Shown here: positions 9,965-19,608 of the stretch, piece after piece
How positions within the stretch are numbered: the first letter of the stretch is position 1
How the letters are laid out: each line of letters begins with the position of its first letter
Source of the DNA: Nocardioides cynanchi
GTDB taxonomy: Bacteria; Actinomycetota; Actinomycetes; Propionibacteriales; Nocardioidaceae
DNA: 64,000 nucleotides
Reading direction: 5' to 3'
NCBI RefSeq assembly: GCF_008761635.1
Contig: NZ_CP044344.1
Span: forward strand, 3,658,001 to 3,722,000
Notes under the pieces: model-generated
The model's input: only the letters and a program-made list of their open reading frames with translations
Databases searched by the model: none
What the model was told of the DNA's origin: nothing
Translations under genes and position numbers: made by a program

Positions 9965-11052
9965 GTCGCGTCTCCGGAGCGCGAGGGGTCGTCGCCCACC
10001 TCGTAAACCACCAGGAACTCGTCGGCGAGGTCGAGCGCGTGGCCGGGCTCGAGCACGTGCGGCTCCTGGGCCCGGATCGCCTCGGGTGCCCGCCCGGGCA
10101 CCAGCAGGGTGGTGCCACCTCGGGAGCCGAGGTCGCGGGCGACTACCAGCCAGCCGTCGATCTCGAGGTGGACGTGCACGCGGGAGACGTACGACGCCTC
10201 GGGCGGCACGCTGACCAGGTGCGGCCACTCGCCCTGGTCGTCCACCGGGGCGGGACGGCGGCCGATCACGACGCTCCGGTCGAGCGCGACGACCTCGCCG
10301 GACGGCAGGCGCAGGCCTCCGAGTCGCGGGCGGGGGATCCGCTGCGGCTGCTGCGAGGCGACCTCGCCCCGGCAGACCCGGCAGGTCCCGGAGTACGCCG
10401 GCGTCGGGTGGCCGTGGGCGCAGAACACCGCCAGGACCGTCTCCGACGTCGGCTGGCGCAGGTGGTCGACGCGGGAGGTGCGCACCACCGTCGCGGACTG
10501 TCGGTGGGTGGTCCGGCCGTCGTGCTCGGCCCCCTCCTCGGGGGGCTCGGCCGCCGGTTGGTCCGGGCGTCGTCGGAGGCCTGTGGGCACGTCCGGCCCC
10601 ACGGACGCGGCCACTTCCTCGGGGATGCCGTCGATCAGGCGACGCCGGCCCACGGGGGCGTCGGCCGGCTCGAGCCGGACCGCGGCACCGGCCACGATGC
10701 CACCCGCAAGCGGCAGCCACGGCCCGTCGAGGTCGAGTCCGACCGTGAGCTCGGGACCGGCGCCGTGGGCGACCGCACCCCCGCCCCGCACCTGGCATCG
10801 GCCGACGTCCCAAGCGGCGACCGACGGCGGCCGCCCGGCGTACGCCCGTTCCACCACGGCGAGGGCCTGGTCGAGGCCGAGCCCGGTCAGGGCCTCCCAG
10901 AGGTCGCGGATCACGCACTCCTCGGGCTGGTCGGCCACGAGCAGCCAGCGGTCGCCGGTGCCGAGGAGCAGACCGGCGCCGGGCGCGTAGCTCCAGCGCT
11001 GCGTTGCGCCTGCGGTCACGAGCGTTCCTCCGAGAGTGGTCGGGCCGGTCAC
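9961..11052 (-). CDS. FHA domain protein with zinc-ribbon-like motif
   Basis: 363 residues. The C-terminal FHA domain (about 255-350) shows VVIGRRPAP, SYVSRVHVHLEID and GSRGGTTLL, the phosphothreonine-binding core. Just before it is a FCAHGHPTPAYSGTCRVC segment with one Cys, two His and a CxxC, like the zinc knuckles common in actinobacterial FHA proteins. The N-terminal half is unassigned. I chose GTG at 11052 because AGGTGAG lies four bases upstream; longer starts would run into the divergent gene. It is coupled to the kinase gene downstream. Confidence 0.88.
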   Translation of the reverse strand: MTGPTTLGGTLVTAGATQRWSYAPGAGLLLGTGDRWLLVADQPEECVIRDLWEALTGLGLDQALAVVERAYAGRPPSVAAWDVGRCQVRGGGAVAHGAGPELTVGLDLDGPWLPLAGGIVAGAAVRLEPADAPVGRRRLIDGIPEEVAASVGPDVPTGLRRRPDQPAAEPPEEGAEHDGRTTHRQSATVVRTSRVDHLRQPTSETVLAVFCAHGHPTPAYSGTCRVCRGEVASQQPQRIPRPRLGGLRLPSGEVVALDRSVVIGRRPAPVDDQGEWPHLVSVPPEASYVSRVHVHLEIDGWLVVARDLGSRGGTTLLVPGRAPEAIRAQEPHVLEPGHALDLADEFLVVYEVGDDPSRSGDAT

Positions 11053-11170
11053 ATTCTCACCTGCGGGATCCCCGGTGACGCACCGAAGGTCACAGATCGG
11101 CGAAAGGTTTGGCCGGACTCGCGGGCTCACGTAGCCTCCGTCACGCAGGATCCTGGTGACGGGAGAAGAC

Positions 11171-14100
11171 GTGGATCTCGGGGTGGCGATGCAGCGACGG
11201 CGCGTCGCCATCGCGTCGTACCTGGCGCTGGCTCTGGCAGTCGGCCTGGTGGTCGTCTACGCCGTGGCGGCGCAGGGCTACCGCGCCCACCAGACGCGCC
11301 TCAACGACGGCGGCATCTGGGTCACCGACAACCGCGACAGCGCCTACGGCCGGATGAACAAGCCGATCGGCCAGCTCGACGGAGCCGTCTTCGCCGGGCT
11401 CGACGCCAACCTCGACGTCGCCCAGGACGACTCCGCGATCGTCGGGATCAACCTCTCCGGCGGCACGATGTCGCCGCTCGACCCGTCGACGATGCGCCCG
11501 CCGTCGAGCTCCTCGGTGCCGATCCCGGCCGCCCCGCAGGTCGAGGCCGCCGGCGGGACCCTCGCTGTGCTCGACACCGACCAGGGCACGCTGTGGGCGA
11601 CGCGGGTCGACACCGTGGCCGGGGTGCCCGACCTGGCCCAGGTCGGCCGTGAGGCGAAGCCGCTGGCGAAGGTGGGCCGGACCGCCGCTCTCGCGGTGAC
11701 CGACCTCGGCACCGTGCTCGCGGTCTCCGCGGTCACCGGCAACCTGCTGACGATCCCCGCCGCCGGGGCGACGGCCTCGGGCTTCGGCCCGGTGCACAGC
11801 CAGCACCTCGCCGGGAGGCCGAGCGGTTCGAAGTCCCTCCAGCTGACCGCGGTCGGCGCGACCCCGGTGGTCCTCGACCCGGTCACCGGAGCCCTGCGCG
11901 TCGTCGGTGGCGGTACGGCACAGGTGCCTCCCGGCTCGGTGCTGCAGCAGCCGGGGCCGGCAGGCGACAGCGTCCTGGTCGACACCCCGACCTCGCTGGT
12001 CGAGGTCGACCTGTCCACCGGGGCGAGCAGCACGCTGGCCGGCCAGGTCTCCGGCCGCCCCAGCCGGCCGGTCCGCCTCGGCACCTGCGCGTACGGCGCG
12101 TGGTCCGGCGGGACCGGCTTCGTCGCCACCCGCTGCGGTGCCGGTGACCCGATGGTCGCCGGGCTGCGGGCCCAGACCACCGACCTGGTCTTCCGGGTCA
12201 ACCGGGGGCAGGTCGTGCTCAACGACCGTGGCGACGGCGCCGTCTGGGACGTCGACCACGCCCAGCCGCGGCGCCTCGACAACTGGGACGCCTACCGGTC
12301 GACCCCGACCAGATCCAGCCGGCACCAGCACGACGACAACCCCGACCTCGGGGACCGGCGGCCGCCCAAGGCCAAGGACGACAGCTTCGGCGCGCGCCCC
12401 GGACGCTCCACCGTGCTGCACCCCCTCGACAACGACAGTGCCCCGGCCGGCCGGCTGCTGGCGATCCGGGCGATCCAGCAGGTGTCCGACCCGGCAGCAC
12501 GGGTCCGGATCAGCCCCGACGGGCAGACCGTCGACCTCACCCTGCCGCCGCGTGCGACCGGGGTGACCACGTTCGAGTACTTCGTCGACGACGGCCGAGA
12601 CGGTGTCTCCGGCCACGCGACCGTGCGCGTCCAGGCGCGGGTGGGCGCGGTCAACCAGCCGCCCGATCTCCGTGCCGGCGCCAAGCCACGGGTCTGGAAC
12701 ATCCCGGCTTCCGGCACGATGACGGTCCCGGTGCTCGCCGACTGGCGCGACAACCGCGACGGTGACGCCCTGACGCTGGTCTCGGCGTCGCCCGAGACCG
12801 GCGCCGACCACGGGGCGACCGCCACGACGACCGACGCCGGCGCCGTCCGCTTCCACGCGCCCGACGACCCCGGCCTGGTCCGGGTCCGGTACGCCGCCAC
12901 CGACAGCCTGTCCGCCCCGGTGGAGAGGACGCTGACCTTCCGCGTCGAAAGCCGCGACGGGGACGCGTCGTACCCCGCCGTCGCGGAGCCCGACGTCATC
13001 GCCGGCCAGGTCGGCAAGCCGATCACCGTGAAGCCGCTGCTCAACGACCTGCCGGGGTCCGACCCGATCGACCCCCAGGCCGCCCTCGGGCTGGCCGGCC
13101 GGGTCGCCCAGCCGGACGGCGCGCACGTGACCACCGACCTCGACCAGGGCACGATCACCCTCGAGAGCCCGACCGCGCACACCTACTTCCTCGACTATCA
13201 GGCCTCCTACGGCAACGCCAAGGCCACGCCCGGCCGGATCCGCGTCGACGTGAAGGCACCCGCCCGGACCCCGCAGGACCCCGTCGCGATGCCCGACCAG
13301 GTGACGCTGCACGGCCAGGAGCCGGCACTGGTCGACGTGCTGGCCAACGACTCCGACCCGGCCGGTGGGCTGCTCGAGGTGCAGAACGCCGCCGCCGACG
13401 ACCCGACCCAGCTCGACGTCGGCGTCGTCGACGGTCGATGGCTGCGGGTCTCGGCACCCCGCGGTGCGCTGGCTCCCGACCCGCAGGTCGTGACCTACCA
13501 GATCAGCGACGGTGAGCACTCCGGGATCACCGGCCAGGTGGTGGTGAACCAGCGACCGACCCCGGCCGACGACACCCCGGTCACCAGCGACGACGAGGTC
13601 ACGGTCCGGGCCGGGAACGCCGTGGCGGTGCCGGTGCTGGACAACGACTTCAGCCCGGCCGGTGACCAGCTCGAGCTGCTGCGGACCGTCGCCGGGCAGC
13701 GACCCGGCCGGCTCGAGGTCGGCCAGGACGGCGGGCAGGGGCCGTCGGGGTCGGCGTACACCGTGGGCCGGCAGGTGCGCTACGTCGCGCCGGCATCGGT
13801 CTCGGAGCCGCAGGACGTCCAGGTGCGCTACGTCGCCGTGAACGCCTCCGGTGCGACGGCGCCCGGCACCCTCGACGTGACGGTGATCCCGCGGCAGAAG
13901 GGCAACGACCCGCCCAGCCCACCGCCGCTCGAGGGCCGGGTCGTCTCCGGCGACGTGGTCAAGCTCCGGCTGCCGGGCTCGGGGGTGGACCCCGACGGCG
14001 ACGCCGTCACCATCCTCGGCCTCGACAGCGCGCCCGCCCTCGGCCGGATCCTCAAGATCGGTGCGAACTCGATCGACTACCAGGCCTACCCCGGCAGCGT

Positions 14101-17100
14101 CGGGACCGACGAGTTCAGCTACCGGCTGACCGATGCGCTCGGTGCCACCTCGACCGGCACCGCCCGCGTGGTGATCGCGCCCCCGGGCACCCCGCAGGCG
14201 CCCCTGGCGGTGGCCGATGCGATGACCGTGGCTCCCGGTCGGACGGCGTCGGTGGACGTGCTGGCCAACGACCTGGTGTCCTCGGGAGACCGGGTCACCG
14301 TCAGCCTGGTGGGCCCGCCCCCGGGCGTGAGCCTCGAGTCGCCGACGGGCCCGGTCCGGATCCAGGCGCCGCGCACCGCGGACGGCCGCAACGAGGTGGT
14401 CGTCTACCGGATCAGCAACGGCCTCGAGGTCTCGCAGTCGACGGTCACCCTGACCGTGGTGGCCGGCTACGACAACCCGCCGGTGGTCTTCGACGCCTTC
14501 GGCGCGACCGGCAACGGCGACACGGTGACCACCGACGTCCTGGCCACGGCGTACGACCCGGACGGGCCGCCGGGCGACCTCCGGATCAGCAAGGTCCTGG
14601 CCCCGCGCGGCGTCACCGCCCGGGTGGTGGGGGGATCGAGGATCCGGGTCTCCCGCGGCCACGACCCCACGGTGGTGCCGTTCGTGGTCACCGACGGCGA
14701 GGGTGCGGCGACCACCGGCAACCTCTACGTCCCGGCGGCGACGGGTGGGCTGCCCTACGTGAAGCCCGGCGCCCTGCTCCGGGTCAAGCCGGACGGCTCG
14801 GTCAGCGGCCGGCTGTCGGACCTCGTGGTCAACCCCTCCGGCGGCCCGGTCCGGTTCACCTCGGCCACCCGGGTCTGGACCTCCCCGCAGCCCGGTCTCG
14901 ACGTGGTGACCACCGGCCGGGACACCTTCCGGATCGATGCCGGCCACCGCTACGCCGGGCCGGGGGCGATGGTCTTCGAGGTGACCCGGGCCGCCGGTCC
15001 GAACGCCGCGAGCAACGGCCGGGCCCGGACGGTCGTGCTGTCGGTGCCCGTGCAGGTGGGTCAGGACAAGCCGATCCTGCGCTGCCCGAGCAACAGCCTG
15101 ACCGTGCCCCAGGGGCAGGCGATCACCGTGGACATCCTGGCCATGTGCCACGTCTGGACGATCGACCCCGCCCAGCAGTCGAGCCTGACCTACGCCGCCG
15201 GGTGGGACGGCAACGCGCAGGGGCTCGACCTCGGCAGCGTGACCGGGTCGCGGGTCGAGATCCGTGCGGCCGGCAGTGCCACCCCGGGCACCACCGCGGT
15301 GCTCGACGTGTCGGCCTCCGGGAGCGACCGGGGCCAGATCCGGATCCGGGTGACCCGGACGGCACCACCCCGACTGATCCCGATCAAGGTCTCCGACCTG
15401 CGCTTCGGCGAGACCCGCACCCTCGACCTCGCCTCGTACCTCGTCCCGGGCGTGCGCAACCCCCGGCCCACCGTGATCTCCGCCGCCGAGACCTCCGGTG
15501 TTCCGGTCCGGATCACCACCCAGGGCACGACGGTGTCGCTCCGCGCGCTCCGCCACGTGCACGGGCACGCCACCTTCCGGATCGTGATGTCCGACGCCGG
15601 CCCCGGTGCCGGCCCGGAGCGCCGCGTGCAGGGCCTGCTCTCGCTCGACATCCTCGACGTGCCCGGGCAGCCCGGGCAGCCGCTCCCGGACGGCGTCACC
15701 CATGACGCCAAGGTGCCGATGTCGTGGTCGCCGGCGGTGGCCAACGGCGCGCCGGTCACCGGCTACCAGGTCCGTGACGACCACGGGAGGACCACCTCCT
15801 GCGGCTCGACGGCCTGCACGGTGACCGGCCTGCACAACGGCACGACGTACCGCTTCTCGGTGCGCGCCCACAACGCCGTGGGCTGGGGCGCGTGGAGCCC
15901 GTGGTCGCGCCAGGCGACCCCCGATGCCGCGGCCGGCCAGGTGAGCGCGGTCCGGATGACCCAGCAGGGCGACCACTTCATCTCGCTGGCGTGGCGCCGG
16001 CCGCCGGTGCAGGGCACCCAGGTCACGACCTACCGGGTCACCTGGACCGGCGCCGGCCGCTCGATCCGGGTGACCGGCGAGCACGCGACCGTGACCGGGC
16101 TCGACAACGACACCCGCTACCGGTTCACGATCGTCCCCTACAACGGGTTCGGTGCCGGTGCCCACTACGTCTCCCCGTGGTTCCAGCCGATGGGGCCCCC
16201 GGACGCCCCGGGCAAACCGACGGTGCGCGACGTCCCGCAGGACGGCAACACCGCCCAGGTGGCCGTGTCGTGGCCGGCGGTCGCCGCGAACGGGCCGCCC
16301 GAGGTGCACTACGACGTGTTCCGCGACGGCACCCCGGTCTGCCAGGGCGTCACCGCGCTCAGCTGCACCGACCAGGGGATGGCCTACGACGGCACGACCT
16401 ACACCTACACCGTGACCGCGACCAACAAGAACGGCCACGGCGTGACCTCCCCCCACAGTGTCGGTACGACGTACCAGGCGGTCGGCTCGCCGGGGACCTG
16501 GGGCAACGACTGGAGCGCCCAGGCCACCGGCAACGACCAGGAGGTCCAGGTCAGCTACACGGTGCCCGGCTCGCGCGGGGCGCAGTCGCGGGTCGACGTG
16601 CTGGTCGACGGCAACGTGAACCAGTCGTTCGACGAGACCGGCTCGCACGCGCACAAGATCACCGTGGCCGACGACGACCACTCGTTCGCGATCTCGCTGC
16701 GGGTCTGCAACGAGTTCAACCGCTGCTCGACGACCGGCGGGTCCCAGAGCGTGCAGCCGTACGGACCGCTGCGCGACAGCGCGATCACGAACTTCACCCC
16801 GGTGGCCAGCGGCCCGAACGTGACCTACCAGATCACCGGGGACACCAACGGTCGCCCGGCCGACCTCGTGCTCACCCACGGCGACGGCAGCCAGCAGGTG
16901 TGGCACCTGCCGGCAGGGCCGTTCACGGTGACCTCGGACCCGGCCACCGTCGGCTACGACCGCTCCGAGCAGGCCCGGCTGGCCATGAGCGACCCGCAAG
17001 GGGGCCGCGGCACCGCCAACGCCCAGGTCCGAGGGCAAGCGGCGTCACCGCCCCAGGCCCACGTGTCGGTGAGCCGCGGCAGCCTCTGCAACGACGGCAA

Positions 17101-17416
17101 CGGCTCGGGTGAGCCGTCCTGCCAGCAACGCGGCTCCGACCCGCGCTGCACCGACCCCAGCTGCGGGCACGTCCAGTTCTCGCTCGACTCGTTCGTCGAC
17201 GAGAACGGCGCACCGGCCCAGGCGACCTGCTCGCTCTCGGCCGCCGACGGAGCCCTCTGGGGCTGGCTGGGGCACATCTGGACCGTCAGCAACGGCACCT
17301 CGGAGTTCCCGGACGCCTACTACGGGTCGCCGGGCAACACCGTGACCGTCACCTGCAGCGACACCACCGGCAACCAGGGCCAGCGCGCGACCAGCACCTT
17401 CCAGTGGCCCAACTAA
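11171..17416 (+). CDS. Giant membrane-anchored Ig-like/FN3 surface protein
   Basis: About 2081 residues. A short cytoplasmic basic start is followed by one membrane helix (about 12-32). Residues ~45-380 look like a beta-propeller: repeated short strands such as LAVLDTDQGTLWATRVDT. From ~400 to ~1350 run eight to ten cadherin/Ig-like repeats marked by V-x-VLxND-x-P-x-G motifs (LVDVLANDSDPAGG, VAVPVLDNDFSPAGD). Three FN3 domains lie at about 1500-1770 (GYQVRD, NGTTYRFSVRAHNAVGWG). The last ~200 residues carry cysteine pairs. GTG at 11171 is preceded by GGGAG at six bases; GTG 11156 is less likely. It heads a MoxR-DUF58-TgpA operon, and its role is unknown. Confidence 0.9.
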   Translation: MDLGVAMQRRRVAIASYLALALAVGLVVVYAVAAQGYRAHQTRLNDGGIWVTDNRDSAYGRMNKPIGQLDGAVFAGLDANLDVAQDDSAIVGINLSGGTMSPLDPSTMRPPSSSSVPIPAAPQVEAAGGTLAVLDTDQGTLWATRVDTVAGVPDLAQVGREAKPLAKVGRTAALAVTDLGTVLAVSAVTGNLLTIPAAGATASGFGPVHSQHLAGRPSGSKSLQLTAVGATPVVLDPVTGALRVVGGGTAQVPPGSVLQQPGPAGDSVLVDTPTSLVEVDLSTGASSTLAGQVSGRPSRPVRLGTCAYGAWSGGTGFVATRCGAGDPMVAGLRAQTTDLVFRVNRGQVVLNDRGDGAVWDVDHAQPRRLDNWDAYRSTPTRSSRHQHDDNPDLGDRRPPKAKDDSFGARPGRSTVLHPLDNDSAPAGRLLAIRAIQQVSDPAARVRISPDGQTVDLTLPPRATGVTTFEYFVDDGRDGVSGHATVRVQARVGAVNQPPDLRAGAKPRVWNIPASGTMTVPVLADWRDNRDGDALTLVSASPETGADHGATATTTDAGAVRFHAPDDPGLVRVRYAATDSLSAPVERTLTFRVESRDGDASYPAVAEPDVIAGQVGKPITVKPLLNDLPGSDPIDPQAALGLAGRVAQPDGAHVTTDLDQGTITLESPTAHTYFLDYQASYGNAKATPGRIRVDVKAPARTPQDPVAMPDQVTLHGQEPALVDVLANDSDPAGGLLEVQNAAADDPTQLDVGVVDGRWLRVSAPRGALAPDPQVVTYQISDGEHSGITGQVVVNQRPTPADDTPVTSDDEVTVRAGNAVAVPVLDNDFSPAGDQLELLRTVAGQRPGRLEVGQDGGQGPSGSAYTVGRQVRYVAPASVSEPQDVQVRYVAVNASGATAPGTLDVTVIPRQKGNDPPSPPPLEGRVVSGDVVKLRLPGSGVDPDGDAVTILGLDSAPALGRILKIGANSIDYQAYPGSVGTDEFSYRLTDALGATSTGTARVVIAPPGTPQAPLAVADAMTVAPGRTASVDVLANDLVSSGDRVTVSLVGPPPGVSLESPTGPVRIQAPRTADGRNEVVVYRISNGLEVSQSTVTLTVVAGYDNPPVVFDAFGATGNGDTVTTDVLATAYDPDGPPGDLRISKVLAPRGVTARVVGGSRIRVSRGHDPTVVPFVVTDGEGAATTGNLYVPAATGGLPYVKPGALLRVKPDGSVSGRLSDLVVNPSGGPVRFTSATRVWTSPQPGLDVVTTGRDTFRIDAGHRYAGPGAMVFEVTRAAGPNAASNGRARTVVLSVPVQVGQDKPILRCPSNSLTVPQGQAITVDILAMCHVWTIDPAQQSSLTYAAGWDGNAQGLDLGSVTGSRVEIRAAGSATPGTTAVLDVSASGSDRGQIRIRVTRTAPPRLIPIKVSDLRFGETRTLDLASYLVPGVRNPRPTVISAAETSGVPVRITTQGTTVSLRALRHVHGHATFRIVMSDAGPGAGPERRVQGLLSLDILDVPGQPGQPLPDGVTHDAKVPMSWSPAVANGAPVTGYQVRDDHGRTTSCGSTACTVTGLHNGTTYRFSVRAHNAVGWGAWSPWSRQATPDAAAGQVSAVRMTQQGDHFISLAWRRPPVQGTQVTTYRVTWTGAGRSIRVTGEHATVTGLDNDTRYRFTIVPYNGFGAGAHYVSPWFQPMGPPDAPGKPTVRDVPQDGNTAQVAVSWPAVAANGPPEVHYDVFRDGTPVCQGVTALSCTDQGMAYDGTTYTYTVTATNKNGHGVTSPHSVGTTYQAVGSPGTWGNDWSAQATGNDQEVQVSYTVPGSRGAQSRVDVLVDGNVNQSFDETGSHAHKITVADDDHSFAISLRVCNEFNRCSTTGGSQSVQPYGPLRDSAITNFTPVASGPNVTYQITGDTNGRPADLVLTHGDGSQQVWHLPAGPFTVTSDPATVGYDRSEQARLAMSDPQGGRGTANAQVRGQAASPPQAHVSVSRGSLCNDGNGSGEPSCQQRGSDPRCTDPSCGHVQFSLDSFVDENGAPAQATCSLSAADGALWGWLGHIWTVSNGTSEFPDAYYGSPGNTVTVTCSDTTGNQGQRATSTFQWPN

Positions 17417-17432
17417 CCGACGAGGAACAACC

Positions 17433-18401
17433 GTGACGATCTCCGAACAGCAGGCCGCGTGGTTCGCCACGACCTTCGACGAGCTCACCGCCAACATGGA
17501 GCAGGCCGTGCTCGGCAAGCGGCACGTCGTACGCCTGGCCCTGACCTGCCTGCTCTCCGAGGGGCACCTGCTGCTGGAGGACTTCCCCGGCACCGGCAAG
17601 ACCATGCTGGCGCGGGCCCTGGCCAACACGGTGCAGGGCAGCAACGCCCGGATCCAGTTCACCCCCGACCTGCTGCCCAGCGACGTGGTCGGCGTCACCG
17701 TCTACGACCAGCACAAGGGCAGCTTCGAGTTCCATCCCGGCCCGATCTTCCACACGATCGTGCTCGCCGACGAGATCAACCGGGCCTCGCCCAAGACCCA
17801 GTCCGCCCTGCTGGAGGTGATGGAGGAGAACCGCGTCACCGTCGACGGGGTGCCGCACCCCGTGGGCAGGCCGTTCCTCGTGATCGCCACCCAGAACCCG
17901 ATCGAGCAGGCGGGCACCTACCGGTTGCCGGAGGCCCAGCTGGACCGCTTCCTGATGAAGACCGCGATGGGGTACCCCGACCGCGCGGCGACCGTCGAGC
18001 TCCTGGTCAACGCGAAGGTGCGCGACCGGGCGGCGCTGGTCTCCCCGGTGATCACCGCCCAGGCGATCGCCCAGATGAGCGGCCTGGCCGACGACGTGTA
18101 CGTCGACCCGGCGGTGATCAGCTACGTCGCCGAGCTTGCCGAGGAGTCGCGTCGGCAGCCGCACGTACGGTTGGGGCTGTCCGCGCGCGGCTGCCTGGCG
18201 ATGATCCGGGTCGCCAAGACCTGGGCGGCGGCCGACGGTCGCAACCACGTGCTGCCCGACGACGTGAAGGCACTGGCCGAGCCGGTGCTGTGCCACCGGC
18301 TGCTGCTCGATGCCGAGGCGCAGTTCAGCGGGGTCGGCGTGCACGACGTGATCGGCCGCCTGCTGGACTCCGTGTCGCCACCGACCGACCGGGTGGCGTG
18401 A
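17433..18401 (+). CDS. MoxR-type AAA+ ATPase
   Basis: 322 residues. Walker A is FPGTGKTML (about residues 51-59), Walker B IVLADEINRA, and the MoxR sensor region ATQNPIEQAGTYRLPEAQLD is clear. MoxR ATPases act as chaperones or activators of partner proteins, typically with a VWA or DUF58 partner encoded next door; here the DUF58 gene follows after seven bases. It follows the giant Ig-like gene by 16 bases, so all four genes are probably one operon. Confidence 0.95.
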   Translation: MTISEQQAAWFATTFDELTANMEQAVLGKRHVVRLALTCLLSEGHLLLEDFPGTGKTMLARALANTVQGSNARIQFTPDLLPSDVVGVTVYDQHKGSFEFHPGPIFHTIVLADEINRASPKTQSALLEVMEENRVTVDGVPHPVGRPFLVIATQNPIEQAGTYRLPEAQLDRFLMKTAMGYPDRAATVELLVNAKVRDRAALVSPVITAQAIAQMSGLADDVYVDPAVISYVAELAEESRRQPHVRLGLSARGCLAMIRVAKTWAAADGRNHVLPDDVKALAEPVLCHRLLLDAEAQFSGVGVHDVIGRLLDSVSPPTDRVA

Positions 18402-18408
18402 GCTCCCG

Positions 18409-19608
18409 ATGAGCCCGACCGACCGCGCGCGTGGGGCCTGGGGGGTGGTCAATCCTCTGGGCCGGGTCGTCGTCGCCCTCGGCCTGCTGCTGGCGGTGGT
18501 GGCGGGTGTCGCGCACTGGCGCGAGGTGGCGGTGCTGTCGGCGGCCTGCCTCCTGCTGATGTTGCTCGCGCTGCCGTTCCTGGTCGGCCGGACCTCGGTC
18601 CGCGTCGACCTGCGCCTCCAGCCCGAGCGGGTCACCGCGGGGGAGTCGGTCGCAGCGAGCGTCACGGTCACCAACCTCGCTCCGCGGCGGATGCTCCCGA
18701 CCCTGCTGGAGGTCGCGGTCGGCCCGCTGCTGCACCGGTACGCCGTACCAGCGCTCGGGGCGGCCGGGCGGCGAGGCGACTCGACGGAGGAGAACCTCAC
18801 GATCCGCACCGAGCGGCGCGGGGTGATCCCGGTCGGGCCGGTGCTGACCCGCCGCGGCGACCCGCTCGGGCTCTCCTCGGTCGACATCCGCTGGACCGGG
18901 GTCACCGAGATCATGGTGCGCCCGCCGATGGTGGGCCTCGAGGCGCTCGGCGCCGGTCTGCTCCGCGACCTCGAGGGCGTCTCCACCGACGCCCTCTCGC
19001 AGAGCGACCTCGCCTTCCACGCGCTGCGCGAGTACTCACCCGGCGACGACCTGCGCCATGTGCACTGGCGCTCGTCGGCCAAGGCGATGGCCGCGTCGGG
19101 CGACACCGCGCTGCTCGTGCGTCAATACCTCGACACCCGACGCAGCCACGCCACCGTCGTCGTCGACGACGACCCGGGCGGGTGGACGACGACCGAGGAC
19201 TTCGAGACCGCGATGTCGGTGGCGGCGTCGATCATCCGGCGTTCGATCCTCGACGAGCTCGACGTCTCGTTCGTCTGTGGCCGGCGGGCCGCCACCGGCG
19301 TCAGCGGCCACCTCGCGCTCGACGCCCTGTGCCGGGCGGAGACCGGTGACGTCGGCCTGGTCCGGGCCGCGCAGCGGGCGGCCACCGCGGCGCCGGACAC
19401 CAGCGTCCTGTTCCTGCTGAGCGGGGCCCTGGCGCCGTTCGCGGACCTCCAGCGCGCGGCCGCCGCCTTCCCGCCGGAGGTACGCCGGTTCGCGCTGGTG
19501 GTCGACCCCGACGCGGCGCCGACGGTCACCGAGGCGGCCGGGCTGCCGGTGCTGCGCCTGGCCACGAAGGACGACGCTCCCGCCCTGCTCCAGTGGAGCG
19601 TGCGATGA
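18409..19608 (+). CDS. DUF58 domain protein (MoxR partner)
   Basis: 399 residues. Two membrane helices near the start (VVVALGLLLAVVAGVAHW and VAVLSAACLLLMLLALPFLV) are followed by an Ig-like outer or linker part and then the DUF58 motif (YSPGDDLRHVHWRSSAK, about residues 209-225), with a VWA-like fold afterwards. DUF58 proteins pair with MoxR ATPases in most bacteria, with function still poorly defined. The stop overlaps the next ATG (ATGA). Confidence 0.92.
   Translation: MSPTDRARGAWGVVNPLGRVVVALGLLLAVVAGVAHWREVAVLSAACLLLMLLALPFLVGRTSVRVDLRLQPERVTAGESVAASVTVTNLAPRRMLPTLLEVAVGPLLHRYAVPALGAAGRRGDSTEENLTIRTERRGVIPVGPVLTRRGDPLGLSSVDIRWTGVTEIMVRPPMVGLEALGAGLLRDLEGVSTDALSQSDLAFHALREYSPGDDLRHVHWRSSAKAMAASGDTALLVRQYLDTRRSHATVVVDDDPGGWTTTEDFETAMSVAASIIRRSILDELDVSFVCGRRAATGVSGHLALDALCRAETGDVGLVRAAQRAATAAPDTSVLFLLSGALAPFADLQRAAAAFPPEVRRFALVVDPDAAPTVTEAAGLPVLRLATKDDAPALLQWSVR

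Noticed and set aside
8567..10918. A 783-residue kinase starting within the FHA gene
   Set aside because: The N-terminal 318 residues are out-of-frame FHA sequence; the GTG overlapping the FHA stop gives a standard kinase N-terminus.
11141..17038. A 1965-residue open frame antisense to the giant Ig-like gene
   Set aside because: It is a mirror of the GC-rich coding strand: Gly/Arg/Val/His-rich with no domain, whereas the plus strand shows clear Ig and FN3 motifs, a membrane anchor and a ribosome-binding site.
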